A DNA stretch of 42,385 nucleotides from Caldifarciminota bacterium (GTDB lineage Bacteria > Hydrothermota > Tepidihabitantia > SM23-42). The notes beneath the pieces are model-generated. The model was not told the DNA's origin and did no database searches. It saw nothing but the letters and a program-made list of their open reading frames with translations. Both the position numbers and the translations under genes were made by a program. Each line of letters begins with the position of its first letter. The first letter of the stretch is position 1. This document shows positions 15,208-24,534 of the stretch, piece by piece. The DNA lies in NCBI GenBank assembly GCA_016936155.1, contig JAFGPO010000037.1:1-42385 (forward strand), given 5' to 3'.

Positions 15208-16370
15208 TCGCTTTCGGCTGCGGTCTTGATCGTGTACACGTCGCGTGATCCTGCGCCGAACGATTCGGTCTCACCGACCACGAGATAGCCGCCATCCGTG
15301 GTCTGCATCACGTCAAACCAGCTATCATCTGCATCGTCCCCATAGCTTTTTTCCCAGATCATAACGCCGTTCGCATCGGTCCGAAGCAAATATGCATTCC
15401 GGCTCGGAAAATTATTGAAGTGACTGCCGGCGAGAACATATCCCCCATCGCTCGCCTGCGCCACTTCAAACCCGAATCCTTCATCGTATGTCTGCAGCCA
15501 GACAGAATCGCCATCGGCGTCAACCTCGAGCAGGAAGATACGGCTCATCGCCTCGTTCGCATCCTGTGTTACGCCGGTGAGAATGAAGTTGCCGTGTGCA
15601 GCCTGGATCACGCCCTCACCATAATCCTGGTTCTCGTCTCCGTACACCCTGGTCCACAGGGTATCACCGTTGACATCAAGACGGAGAAGATAAACATCGT
15701 CACTGCCTGCCCCGTATGAATCGGTCCAGCCAGTCACAAGGGATCCCCCGTCACTGACCTGACAGATCGCGGTGCCAAAATCGTCCCCCGGGCCCCCGTA
15801 CACGCGCGTCCACAGAGTATCGCCCGAGCCGTCGATCCTGATCACGTATACATCCTTGCTGGACAGGCTGTCGATCACGGTCCAGCCGGTTACGATCGCG
15901 CCGCCATCTGAAGTCGCATCCACTGCAAAAGCGATATCCGATGCCGGACCGCCGTAGGTATTCTGCCAGAGAACTCCTCCATCATCATTGATCTTCACGC
16001 AGAGCACGTCGCCGCCACCAGCGGCTTCGGAAAAACCCGCTATGATATAGTTGCCGTCGGTCGTTGCGGAAATGCCGAATCCCTGTACATCGCTGCTGCC
16101 GTGCGTGTCGGTCCATAAGGTGTCACCATCATTGTCCAGTCTGATGATATAAATTCGTGCGGCATCCGCAATGAATGAATCCGTGTACCCGATAACGAGA
16201 TAGCCGCCATCCGCGGTCTGCGCAACTGCCTGGCCAGTATCATAGCCGGTCCCGCCGATGATCTGACCCCACGCTGTTTCCGGACCCTGTTCATCGCTGC
16301 CGCACTTGCACAGTGCCGCAAGGCAGAGTGCGACGACAAAAAAAGAAAAGGTGTATTTTATTATGTGCAT
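15204..16370 (-). CDS. Secreted seven-repeat beta-propeller protein, probable lipoprotein
   Basis: ATG 16370 with a GGAG ribosome site gives 388 residues; an earlier in-frame ATG at 16385 is disfavoured. The signal peptide (MHIIKYTFSFFVVALCLAAL) is followed by CKCGSDEQ, a weak lipobox. Seven repeats of about 50 residues share a DGGYLVIGYTDS-like core and a DGDTLWTRVYGG-like core, with variants DGNYIIAGF, DGGAIVTGW, DGGSLVTGW, HGNFILTGV, DGGYVLAGS and DGGYLVVGE. Seven units suggest a closed seven-bladed propeller on the outside of the cell. Ligand unknown. It shares a transcript with two DNA-repair-type genes, which is odd. Confidence 0.8.
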   Translation of the reverse strand: MHIIKYTFSFFVVALCLAALCKCGSDEQGPETAWGQIIGGTGYDTGQAVAQTADGGYLVIGYTDSFIADAARIYIIRLDNDGDTLWTDTHGSSDVQGFGISATTDGNYIIAGFSEAAGGGDVLCVKINDDGGVLWQNTYGGPASDIAFAVDATSDGGAIVTGWTVIDSLSSKDVYVIRIDGSGDTLWTRVYGGPGDDFGTAICQVSDGGSLVTGWTDSYGAGSDDVYLLRLDVNGDTLWTRVYGDENQDYGEGVIQAAHGNFILTGVTQDANEAMSRIFLLEVDADGDSVWLQTYDEGFGFEVAQASDGGYVLAGSHFNNFPSRNAYLLRTDANGVMIWEKSYGDDADDSWFDVMQTTDGGYLVVGETESFGAGSRDVYTIKTAAESE

Positions 16371-16388
16371 TATCTCTCCGATCACATT

Positions 16389-16416
16389 ATTATAGGAGCC
16401 ACGGTATACATGTCAA
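16389..16416 (-). promoter_or_regulatory. sigma70-like promoter of the propeller/helicase/GIY-YIG operon
   Basis: Minus strand TTGACA (16416-16411), 16-bp spacer, TATAAT (16394-16389), 18 bases before the start at 16370. Both hexamers match the consensus perfectly. Confidence 0.85.
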
Positions 16417-16429
16417 TGCCGCGCGGAAT

Positions 16430-19114
16430 TTACAGTGAAAATCCGATGGACCAGCGCAAAGCCCACGGCTCATCAGTATATGCATACAATGGGAAGTTCG
16501 CGGATATGCCGAGCCCGGATACGGGCAATGATGTTATCGTCTCAGCGCTGATCGCCAGGCTAACTCCCACATCGAACGCGAATCGATCATAGTAGCCGAC
16601 ATCTGTGAACACGCGGATGAATGAACTTGAGGGAAATTCTACATTAAGAACATACATCTGATCTGATCGTATATGCAGGGTCTGGTAGCCGCGCATGCTC
16701 CCATCACCAGAGATATGAATGTGCTCCTGGGGTGACAGCGATCCGGATTGACTGAAGAGAAGGTCTGCGAACCAATTGATATGCAGATCGCTGCTCAGGA
16801 ATATACGGGCGTGCTCCGGTGCATCACCGATGATCTTGCCCGCAAAGACACGTGCTTTACACGGAATCACGAGTGGAAACGTACGTTGCACCGCGCCGGT
16901 CGTTCTGATATAATTCCAGTCACTGCCAAGCGCATGGTGGCTGAGAGTAAACTCGATCACCATATCCCAGCCAGCGTAATGGTATTGGAAATTGTTCTTA
17001 AGTAAGACGTTTGTGCCTAATGACCAATCGCTCGAATCGATCCCGTTGTAACTGGACACATTGGTGTACACAAGGCGGTTCTCGATCGTACTGTGGGGCA
17101 GCGAGGTGAAGGGCCGGCCAAGCGCGCTCAATAGACCGATGCTCGCTTCATCACCACGCTTGCTGTGCGATCCATTCAGGGCGATGCGTACCCGCATCCC
17201 TTCCTGGAAAAAGATCGGTGTTTGATAACCGACGTTCACGTACGCCCGTTTGCTGGCAAACCCGTAGGTAATACCCCCCATGATCTGATGCCCGCCCTTG
17301 ATAAAATCGAAATCCGCGAACCGGTCGCCGAACCAATAGAAATTCGCGGTGACCCCGTCATAGGAATCATACCACGGGTAAGGCAACCAGTACACAGTAT
17401 ACGTGGAGAATGAAGGCAGTCGGAACGAGGTGATGGGCCGGATCCGGATCTTGCGCGGATAGAAATTATTCCAGTAATCCGGATCAAGAAGCGATTCTGA
17501 CGGATCGATCGCTACGGCAACGATCTCGCCCGCACCATCCGGGACAATGATCGTCTGCACACTCTGTTCTGGGTCAAGCGTATAGGCAAACGTGTCGCGC
17601 TCGGTCTCAATGATTACCTCAGACCAGAGTGGCAAGCCACCGCAACACTCGACAATCACAGTGTTCTCTGTCACGTGTCCGATCCGCCAATCACAGTACG
17701 CGGTCGTGGTGACGAACTGTTGGTACAGAGGATCCGTTGATCGACCGGTGCGATCCTCGAGCATCTCGAAAAGGTCATAAGGATGGGCATTTTGCAGAGC
17801 ATGGCGCTTGAGAAAGGCCCGGATGACCGCGGTAAATGTTTCCCGCCCGATACTTTTCTCGAGGGCGAGGAAAAACAAACCTGGTTTCGAACTGACACTG
17901 TTCTCATGGGCGAATGGAACGTCATAGTCGCTCGCCGGCGTGATCACCGGCTTCTCCAGATGGTTCGTATGCATCAGGTAGTAGGAGGCGCGGTGGAAAT
18001 AGCGGAGCGAAAGCGTCGGGATGATATTCGATTTGATCATCGAGTGATCCTTGCCGTACTTGTCCTCCATATACCGTATCGCCGCGTACGTGGCGAATCC
18101 TTCCGAGAACCACATATTCTCAGTAAAACAGGAATTGACCGCGCACCCGAACCACTGCCTGCTGATATCCGCCGCGAGGGTGGATTCGAACATATGAGTC
18201 AGAGGATCCATGCCCTGGGTCACAAATACAACTTGCGGGTATGGTGTCTGACTCTGGCACAAACCCTGGACAATCGAAAAACGGTCGTACGGCAGGATAC
18301 CGAACCAGTCACAGAAACGGACGATGGCATCCTGGCTGAAGAGCGCAGCGCTTTCCCAGGTGCTGATGTCATAGGGCCGGTAGAAGTATCGAATAGTGAT
18401 ACCACGTACAATCTTCTGCTGGACCATGAAGAACGGATCGCATACCCAAACAAAATCATTGACCCGGGGGGCAACAAAGTGCGCCTGTCGGCGCGCAGTC
18501 GTATGATGCTTGCGGCCGGTCCCCATATAAGTCTCCATAAAAAGACTCTCCGCCGGGTCGACCTGGACACCCGTGGCCGCGACAATATAATCAGCCGGAA
18601 TGCTTATGGTCACATCGTATGCGGCATAGCCGCTGCATTGTGTTCCCTCTTGATCATAAGGCGGTAGATGCCACCCGGATTTATCATACACACATACTCG
18701 TGGGTACCATGTCGTCATTTCATAGTGCCCGGGTACATACCCGAAAATCCCGGTATGCACAGGGATCTCTAACCGGTAGATGATGGTGAACCGGCATGAA
18801 TCGCCGCACGCCAATGGTGGATCGAGCGGAACCGCCCATATCACCCCGGTGTCGACGATAGCGGTACGCGCATCATGATACATTACATGTTCCAGTGCCA
18901 TATAATTATTGGCTGCCATGTAGATCGTATCGATCATATGCGGGGACCGATTCACGTACTCAATATGCTCGGTCGTGTTCAGCACGTGGTCATCAGTGTC
19001 AAGATGAACATTGAAACGGTACGAAATTTCCTGCTGCCAGGGACCTTCACCGGTCCATGGCGGCATGGTCTGTCCAATACACAGCAGCGTAAGCATGCTG
19101 AGGATCATTGCCAT
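16430..19114 (-). CDS. M1-peptidase-like protein without zinc motif, fused to an Omp85-like barrel
   Basis: An 894-residue protein with an N-terminal signal (MAMILSMLTLLCIGQT). Residues about 30-475 follow the M1 aminopeptidase plan (beta-saddle domain, then helical core). Where HExxH-QWFG is expected there is ADISRQWFG (315-323), and the GGMEYP-type motif is replaced by SQTPYP; only the downstream SEGFATY (337-343) is kept. The zinc site is therefore destroyed and peptidase activity is unlikely. From about residue 590 to the C-terminus the sequence alternates as a beta-barrel and contains SMRGYQ (806-811), like the VRGF/Y motif of Omp85 barrels, and ends in WSIGFSL with a hydrophobic terminal strand. 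Outer-membrane anchoring with the M1-like head in the periplasm or outside is inferred. Confidence 0.75.
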   Translation of the reverse strand: MAMILSMLTLLCIGQTMPPWTGEGPWQQEISYRFNVHLDTDDHVLNTTEHIEYVNRSPHMIDTIYMAANNYMALEHVMYHDARTAIVDTGVIWAVPLDPPLACGDSCRFTIIYRLEIPVHTGIFGYVPGHYEMTTWYPRVCVYDKSGWHLPPYDQEGTQCSGYAAYDVTISIPADYIVAATGVQVDPAESLFMETYMGTGRKHHTTARRQAHFVAPRVNDFVWVCDPFFMVQQKIVRGITIRYFYRPYDISTWESAALFSQDAIVRFCDWFGILPYDRFSIVQGLCQSQTPYPQVVFVTQGMDPLTHMFESTLAADISRQWFGCAVNSCFTENMWFSEGFATYAAIRYMEDKYGKDHSMIKSNIIPTLSLRYFHRASYYLMHTNHLEKPVITPASDYDVPFAHENSVSSKPGLFFLALEKSIGRETFTAVIRAFLKRHALQNAHPYDLFEMLEDRTGRSTDPLYQQFVTTTAYCDWRIGHVTENTVIVECCGGLPLWSEVIIETERDTFAYTLDPEQSVQTIIVPDGAGEIVAVAIDPSESLLDPDYWNNFYPRKIRIRPITSFRLPSFSTYTVYWLPYPWYDSYDGVTANFYWFGDRFADFDFIKGGHQIMGGITYGFASKRAYVNVGYQTPIFFQEGMRVRIALNGSHSKRGDEASIGLLSALGRPFTSLPHSTIENRLVYTNVSSYNGIDSSDWSLGTNVLLKNNFQYHYAGWDMVIEFTLSHHALGSDWNYIRTTGAVQRTFPLVIPCKARVFAGKIIGDAPEHARIFLSSDLHINWFADLLFSQSGSLSPQEHIHISGDGSMRGYQTLHIRSDQMYVLNVEFPSSSFIRVFTDVGYYDRFAFDVGVSLAISAETITSLPVSGLGISANFPLYAYTDEPWALRWSIGFSL

Positions 19115-19120
19115 GCGTCA

Positions 19121-19148
19121 AGTATAGTGCAATGAAAGGCAGTGTCAA
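19121..19148 (-). promoter_or_regulatory. sigma70-like promoter, probably giving a leaderless mRNA
   Basis: Minus strand TTGACA (19148-19143), 16-bp spacer, TATACT (19126-19121). Only six bases separate the -10 element from the ATG at 19114, so transcription should begin at or next to the start codon. No ribosome site is present. Confidence 0.7.
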
Positions 19149-19161
19149 TGCCATGAAAGAA

Positions 19162-19213
19162 CCCGCATCCAACCCGGTCACAAATGATGTGGCTCGAAAC
19201 GGTCGGATGCGGG
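19162..19213 (-). terminator. Long-loop hairpin after the RND pump gene, possible terminator
   Basis: CCCGCATCC (19162-19170) pairs with GGATGCGGG (19205-19213) around a 34-base loop. On the minus strand it follows the RND stop at 19222 and is followed by TTCTTTC. The long loop and weak T run make it a moderate candidate. Confidence 0.45.
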
Positions 19214-19221
19214 ATGAAATA

Positions 19222-22200
19222 CTATTGTTTTTTGGTTTGATCCTTTACAACGACTTCCGGCGCGGCTTTCTTCTTTTTCTCGAACAGCGTGTAGAGCACC
19301 GGGATAAATACAAGGGTTAGAAACGTGGAGAGTACAAGACCTCCGATCACGGACCGTGCCATTGGCGCACGCAGCTCATTACCGGCGCCGACACCGAGCG
19401 CCATCGGGATCAAACCGAAGATCGTGGTCAAAGCGGTCATGAGAATGGGTCGCAGACGCACCCGGCCGGCTTCTACCACCGCATCGTACAGCGGGAAGTT
19501 ATGTTCCCGGCGCAGCTGGTTCGTGTACGTGATATAGACGATCGCGTTGTTCACGACGATCCCTCCAAGGAGCAGCACACCCATAAGGCTCTGCATATTC
19601 AGGGTCGTCCCGGTAAAGAACAAAATCCAGACGACGCCAATGATTGCCAGCGGAATCGTGAACATGATGATGAACGGTTCCTTGAACGATTCGAATTGCC
19701 CGACCATGATCATGTAGACGAGCATGAATGCAAGAAGGATCACGAATCCGAGATCGCGGAAGGTATTCATCTGCTCTTCGAATCCGCCCCCGACTTCAAC
19801 GAGAAAATCCGCTGGCTTCTGGGTCTCATCAATCGTTTTCTGAACCTTGGTCGCAACAGTGCCCATACTGTATCCTTTTTCGATATTACCCGAGATCGTC
19901 GCAATGCGTTTATTATCTTCGTGGTCGATGGACACAGGCCCGACCGTGATCGTATCCTTAACAAAATTCATGATCGGGATGTCGCCCATTGGCGTCGCGA
20001 TCGTCATGGTGATGATCTTCTTGAGTTCATCGCGATACTCTTTATCCAAGATGACCCGGATAGCATACTCATTGCCTTTTTCCCGAAACTGACTTGCGAT
20101 CGCGCCTTCCAGATTTGAACGAAGCATGGCTCCGATCTGATATGGAGTAAGCCCGTACTGAGCGGCCTTCTGCCGGTCGATCACCAACCGGTACTCCGGT
20201 TTACCCTCGCTGATCGACGATTCCAGGTCTACGAATCCTTTCATCAATTTGAATTTCTCCATCAATTCGTCATTGAGCGCGCGCGCCTGCTGAAAGTCAT
20301 ATCCGATGATCTTGATCTCGATCGCTGCCCCGCCGCCGAACATCGCAAAGCCTTCCTGTCCAAACGTCACTTTCAAACCGGGAATGACATTCATGATCTT
20401 GGGCCGGAGGTCGCGCTGAATGTCGAATATTGAACGGCTCCGCTCTTCACGATCTCCCAATTCGAGCTGGATCTGCGCGGCATGCGGTCCGGTGGTGCTC
20501 GTGAACAAACTCATGAACCCCCCGCCGCCGCTTCCGATGGACGTCGACATGATCTTGATCTCCGGGACTTCTTCTTGAATGATTTTTTCCAAACGTTTCA
20601 CTGCGGAATCCGTAACCCATAGATTCGTCCCTACTGACATTTCTGCATTGATGATAAGTTCTCCACGGTCCATCGATGGACTCAATTCGGTCCCGATGAG
20701 CGGGATCAATCCGCCGACGCTGACTACGAACACGACGATCATACCGATCACGACCGCGAGCCGGTGCTTAAGCGACCACGTGATCAGCCGCTTATATACT
20801 CCTTCTACCTTCCCGTAGAATGCGCTGAGCCGGCCCCCAAAACCTTTATTGCTTTTTACCTGTTTTGCCTTCCCAAAACGCACGGTAAGCATCGGAATGA
20901 TCGTCAGGGCGACGACAAGCGAGGAAACGAGCGCGAAGGTCACGGTCAATGCCAGTTGCCGGAAAAAGATCGATGCGAGTCCGGTGACTAGAAGGAGCGG
21001 TAAAAACACCGCGATCGTCGTGAGGGTCGAGGCTGTGATCGCGGTGCCAACTTCTTTGGTGCCCGCACACGCGGCAATTCTGGGATCTTCTCCCCTCTCC
21101 TTGTGCCGGTAGATCGATTCGAACACGACAATCGCAGAATCAAGCACCATACCGATCGCGATCGTCAATCCACCGAGCGAAATGATGTTCAAACTCATTT
21201 TAAACAGATACATGAAAAAAAGCGAGAAGAACACAGAGACCGGGATCGCGACTGCCATGTAAATGGTGGAACGGAAGCTTCCCAGGAACAAAAAGAGAAT
21301 GATGATCGCGAGGATCGCGCCGACAACAAGGGTCTGGGCAGTGCTCCGCACCGACCTCATGATATACTCGGCCTGGTTGAACATGATACCGACCTCCACG
21401 CCCGGAGGCAGATCTTTGGACAGCTTCTCCAGATCCTTCACGACATCCGTCGCAACTCGAACTGTATTGGCATCGGTCCGCTTTTGCACAAAACCCCAGA
21501 TCGACCGGACGCCATTGGTCCGCGAGATCGATGTCTGCTCCGCCGTAGTGGAGCGTACATCCGCGACCTGTGATAAGAGGATCGGCACACCACTAACCGC
21601 ACCAACGACCGTGTTACGGATCTGATCAAGATCTTTGTACTCACCCACGGTGCGCAACAGATAGGTCTTCCTCCCTGATTCTATATTACCAAGCGGGTAG
21701 TTGATATTCTGTGCCTGGAGCACCTGCTGGACCTGATCCACGCTTATCCCCGTACCTTTTAATTTCAAGGGATCAAGCACGACCTGAATCTCACGCATCG
21801 CCTCGCTGAATGCATACGATGCGGCAACACCGCCCACACGTTGTAGCCGGTCTGCAATATCCTCCGCGATCTCATCCATCTCAAGCGGATCGATATCGCC
21901 ACCGATCGTGTACATGACCACCGGCTGCTGGGACACGTCGAACTTAAAAATGAGCGGATCGTCGGCATCTTCAGGCAGATACGTGCCCAGGTAGCCAAGA
22001 ACATCACGGACGTCATTCGCCGCGGCATCAACATCAGAGCCCCAATTGAACTGTAAGAAGATCATCGACAGATTTTCGGAGGTGGTGGATGTTACCTTGT
22101 CAAGATTGTTGATCGTACCTAAGCTCTTTTCTAAAGGGTCCGTGATCTGGGTTTCGATCTCCTCGGGTCCAGCTCCAGCATACGTTGTGAGGATGATCAT

Positions 22201-22332
22201 CATAGGAAAAGAAACATCCGGGAACAGATCGATCGGCAGGTTGGTCACGGATATGAACCCGAACAGTATCACACCGAGAAATATCATGGACACTGCAAGC
22301 GGACGTTTAATGGATATCTCAGTCAAATTCAT
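19222..22332 (-). CDS. RND-family efflux pump inner-membrane transporter
   Basis: A 1036-residue protein of AcrB/HAE1 type: MNLTEISIKRPLAVSMIFLG opens the first helix, and LPIDLFPDVSFPMMIILTTY, GAGPEEIETQITDPLE and the second-half repeat (PTMSPR-like region, MGVLLLGGIVVNNAIVYITY) follow. The proton-relay helix 4 reads GMVLDSAIVVFESI, keeping one of the two AcrB aspartates; the helix 10 lysine is Asn here, as in many distant RND pumps. It exports substrates across the envelope by proton antiport with an adaptor and a TolC-like channel (family knowledge). It is the last gene of a TetR-controlled operon and overlaps the adaptor stop (TAATG). Substrate cannot be told. Confidence 0.93.
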   Translation of the reverse strand: MNLTEISIKRPLAVSMIFLGVILFGFISVTNLPIDLFPDVSFPMMIILTTYAGAGPEEIETQITDPLEKSLGTINNLDKVTSTTSENLSMIFLQFNWGSDVDAAANDVRDVLGYLGTYLPEDADDPLIFKFDVSQQPVVMYTIGGDIDPLEMDEIAEDIADRLQRVGGVAASYAFSEAMREIQVVLDPLKLKGTGISVDQVQQVLQAQNINYPLGNIESGRKTYLLRTVGEYKDLDQIRNTVVGAVSGVPILLSQVADVRSTTAEQTSISRTNGVRSIWGFVQKRTDANTVRVATDVVKDLEKLSKDLPPGVEVGIMFNQAEYIMRSVRSTAQTLVVGAILAIIILFLFLGSFRSTIYMAVAIPVSVFFSLFFMYLFKMSLNIISLGGLTIAIGMVLDSAIVVFESIYRHKERGEDPRIAACAGTKEVGTAITASTLTTIAVFLPLLLVTGLASIFFRQLALTVTFALVSSLVVALTIIPMLTVRFGKAKQVKSNKGFGGRLSAFYGKVEGVYKRLITWSLKHRLAVVIGMIVVFVVSVGGLIPLIGTELSPSMDRGELIINAEMSVGTNLWVTDSAVKRLEKIIQEEVPEIKIMSTSIGSGGGGFMSLFTSTTGPHAAQIQLELGDREERSRSIFDIQRDLRPKIMNVIPGLKVTFGQEGFAMFGGGAAIEIKIIGYDFQQARALNDELMEKFKLMKGFVDLESSISEGKPEYRLVIDRQKAAQYGLTPYQIGAMLRSNLEGAIASQFREKGNEYAIRVILDKEYRDELKKIITMTIATPMGDIPIMNFVKDTITVGPVSIDHEDNKRIATISGNIEKGYSMGTVATKVQKTIDETQKPADFLVEVGGGFEEQMNTFRDLGFVILLAFMLVYMIMVGQFESFKEPFIIMFTIPLAIIGVVWILFFTGTTLNMQSLMGVLLLGGIVVNNAIVYITYTNQLRREHNFPLYDAVVEAGRVRLRPILMTALTTIFGLIPMALGVGAGNELRAPMARSVIGGLVLSTFLTLVFIPVLYTLFEKKKKAAPEVVVKDQTKKQ

Positions 22333-23249
22333 TATTCGCTCCCGGAACTTTGCGGCGCGCCAACCACCTGTGCACGCGGTATCGGGTTCACCTTTTCGCC
22401 GCCGGCCAGCCGTTGTTGACCAATAATAACAACCTGTTCACCCTCAGTTAGACCACTGATCACTTCTATGCGTTCATCCCCTACAAGACCGATCTCAACA
22501 TCCCGGCGCTCAGCTGCGCTGTCCTTGACCACAAAAAGAAATCCGTCCAGCAGGACGTCCCGGGGAATGACAAGCACGTTGTCTTTCGCATCCAAAGTCA
22601 GAATGACACGCGCGGTCATGCCCGGTTTTAGAAGTTTCTTAGGATTGTTCACCATTGCCTTTGCCGAGACCGTCCGGGACATGGGATCGATCACCGGGCT
22701 CACCTCGGTGACCGTACCGGTGAACGACTGGCCGGAAAGAGCATCGGCCACGATCTCGACCTTATTCCCTTTAATGATACACCCGATCGCATTTTCCGAC
22801 ATGTTAAAAGCGATCTCGACCCGGGAGAATTCCACGACTGTTGCCACGGGCATCTGGGGCGTGACCATGGAACCGATATCAACCATGATATTCGCCACGT
22901 TCCCGCTGATCGGCGCCGTTATGAATCCTTCCTCATACTCAAAGCCGATCGTTTCGTTGCGTAATCCCATGAGCCTGCTCCCTTTGCCCACGTAGGAGCC
23001 CTCTCTTACCAGAACCTGCGTGATGCGTCCAATGGTCTCTGGAAAAACCTGCGCAGTCTTGTCTGCTCGCACGGTTCCGATGATCTCGCAGGTACTCATG
23101 ACACTACCCCTGCCTGCTGCGACGGTCTCGACCGGTACCGCATTCAGCGCGATCTGTTCTTCTTTCCCCTTGCCTTTGGTTATCTGCCGCACTGCAACGA
23201 GAGCACCAAGGATAATGACGACCGCAAGTATTATCAATATTCTCCGCAT
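22332..23249 (-). CDS. RND efflux adaptor (membrane fusion protein), alpha-hairpin missing
   Basis: A 305-residue protein with an N-terminal membrane anchor (ILIILAVVIILGALVAV), a barrel-sandwich (lipoyl) domain, a beta-barrel domain and a membrane-proximal domain (GLTEGEQVVIIGQQRLAGGE). The two lipoyl halves (GRITQVLVREGSYVGKGSRL and FITAPISGNVANIMVDIGS) are joined by only about 15 residues; the usual coiled-coil hairpin of 60 or more residues that touches TolC is absent. Ribosome site AAGGAGG is formed by the last codons of the TolC-like gene. It should couple pump and channel, but through a shorter bridge than in AcrA. Confidence 0.88.
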   Translation of the reverse strand: MRRILIILAVVIILGALVAVRQITKGKGKEEQIALNAVPVETVAAGRGSVMSTCEIIGTVRADKTAQVFPETIGRITQVLVREGSYVGKGSRLMGLRNETIGFEYEEGFITAPISGNVANIMVDIGSMVTPQMPVATVVEFSRVEIAFNMSENAIGCIIKGNKVEIVADALSGQSFTGTVTEVSPVIDPMSRTVSAKAMVNNPKKLLKPGMTARVILTLDAKDNVLVIPRDVLLDGFLFVVKDSAAERRDVEIGLVGDERIEVISGLTEGEQVVIIGQQRLAGGEKVNPIPRAQVVGAPQSSGSE

Positions 23250-24521
23250 CTATTCCTCCTTGCCAACAGCTTTTTTAATCTCAGCGATCGCGGTAAAATA
23301 ATCTTTGAGCGCTGAGAGATAATTCGTCTGTGCCTGCATTGTGGCGAGCTGCACATCCATGTACTCCAGATTCGTTGCCAACCCGTTTCGATAACGTGTT
23401 TCAATAAGATCCAGTGTTTCATCGGCCTGCCCAACATTCTCTTGTGCGGTAAGCAACGCTTCATGCGCACCAACATAGGTCAGATATGCCTGCTTTACTT
23501 CTAAAACCACTGCTTTCTTCAGATTATCGAATGCGAGGTCAGCTTCCCTTTGCTGCAGGGTAGCTTCACGATATGCATACATATTTTTAAAACCGCTGAA
23601 CAGGGTCCATTGAAACCCGAGATTGAATACGATGCTCGAGCCCCATTCATCCCCGGTGAAACCGAACGGCTTTGATTGATCATAGGTTGCTCCGGCAACT
23701 ACCGTCGGGAGATTCGCCCGCGCTGCGCTCCGGCGACTCAATTCCGTGATACGCATAACCTTGCGTATGTTCTCCAGTTCACCACGGTGTTCCAGCGCAT
23801 ACTGGGTCAGGTCCTCAAGATCGAAGGATTCCTCGCCCATGGTGAGTTCACCCTCGACAACGATCTCAATCGCCAGGTCCAGACCAAGCAGCATCTTGAA
23901 TCCCTCCAGCGCCAGTTTATAGCCGTTCTCCATCTGGATCACCTGCGGTTTCAGATTCGCCACCTGAACGCGTGCGCGCATGAGGTCGAATTGGGGCACA
24001 AGTCCAGCCTTATACCGCTTTTCAACGCTTGCCTGGTGGCGCTCCAGCTGGGTAAGGCTCTCCCGCGCAAGATCGACCATGCGGCCAAGTACGAGTAAGC
24101 CATAAAAAGCCTGAGTCACTGAATACCGTATCTCCTGTTTTTTCCGTATAAGTGTCAAATGCGCTATATCGGCATTGATATCCGCGATCTTGTACGCGCT
24201 GTAGATCTTGCCCCATGCAAATACCACCTGCTGGAGTGACAATTGGATGTTCCAATTCTCGCTCTGGCCAAACGGGACCGGAATGCTGTCGAACTGGATG
24301 ACCGGCACATCGGTCATGTAAACATAGGAACCTGACGCGGTCACGCTCGGGTAGAAAGCCGAACGTGCCTGTCCCGCCTGCGCCTGAGCTTTCGCATATT
24401 CAAGCGCCGACTGTTCGATCTCCGGATTGAACTCCAGTGCGTGACTCACCGCGTCGTGCAGCGTGAAGTACATAGTATCGCCGGGCATGATCGTCATGAT
24501 CGCAGTCAGAATTATTCCCAT
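23250..24521 (-). CDS. TolC-like outer-membrane efflux protein
   Basis: A 423-residue OEP-family protein. After a short signal-like N-terminus (MGIILTAIMTIMPGD) come FTLHDAVSHALEFNPEIEQS, long amphipathic helices with Ala, Gln and Glu repeats, and two similar halves, the second with RNGLATNLEYMDVQLATMQA, a hallmark of the family. It forms the trimeric outer-membrane channel of a tripartite pump (family knowledge). ATG 24521 has GGAGG six bases before it. The stop abuts the adaptor gene. Confidence 0.9.
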   Translation of the reverse strand: MGIILTAIMTIMPGDTMYFTLHDAVSHALEFNPEIEQSALEYAKAQAQAGQARSAFYPSVTASGSYVYMTDVPVIQFDSIPVPFGQSENWNIQLSLQQVVFAWGKIYSAYKIADINADIAHLTLIRKKQEIRYSVTQAFYGLLVLGRMVDLARESLTQLERHQASVEKRYKAGLVPQFDLMRARVQVANLKPQVIQMENGYKLALEGFKMLLGLDLAIEIVVEGELTMGEESFDLEDLTQYALEHRGELENIRKVMRITELSRRSAARANLPTVVAGATYDQSKPFGFTGDEWGSSIVFNLGFQWTLFSGFKNMYAYREATLQQREADLAFDNLKKAVVLEVKQAYLTYVGAHEALLTAQENVGQADETLDLIETRYRNGLATNLEYMDVQLATMQAQTNYLSALKDYFTAIAEIKKAVGKEE

Positions 24522-24534
24522 GATCGCCTCCTCG

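Noticed and set aside
17783-18667. Long plus-strand open frame (294 codons) inside the M1-like gene
   Set aside because: It is antisense to a protein with clear M1 features, has no ribosome site, and its translation is rich in Arg, His and Asp without family features.
16430-19114. Active aminopeptidase N annotation
   Set aside because: The HExxH motif is replaced by ADISR, so an active-enzyme label would be misleading.
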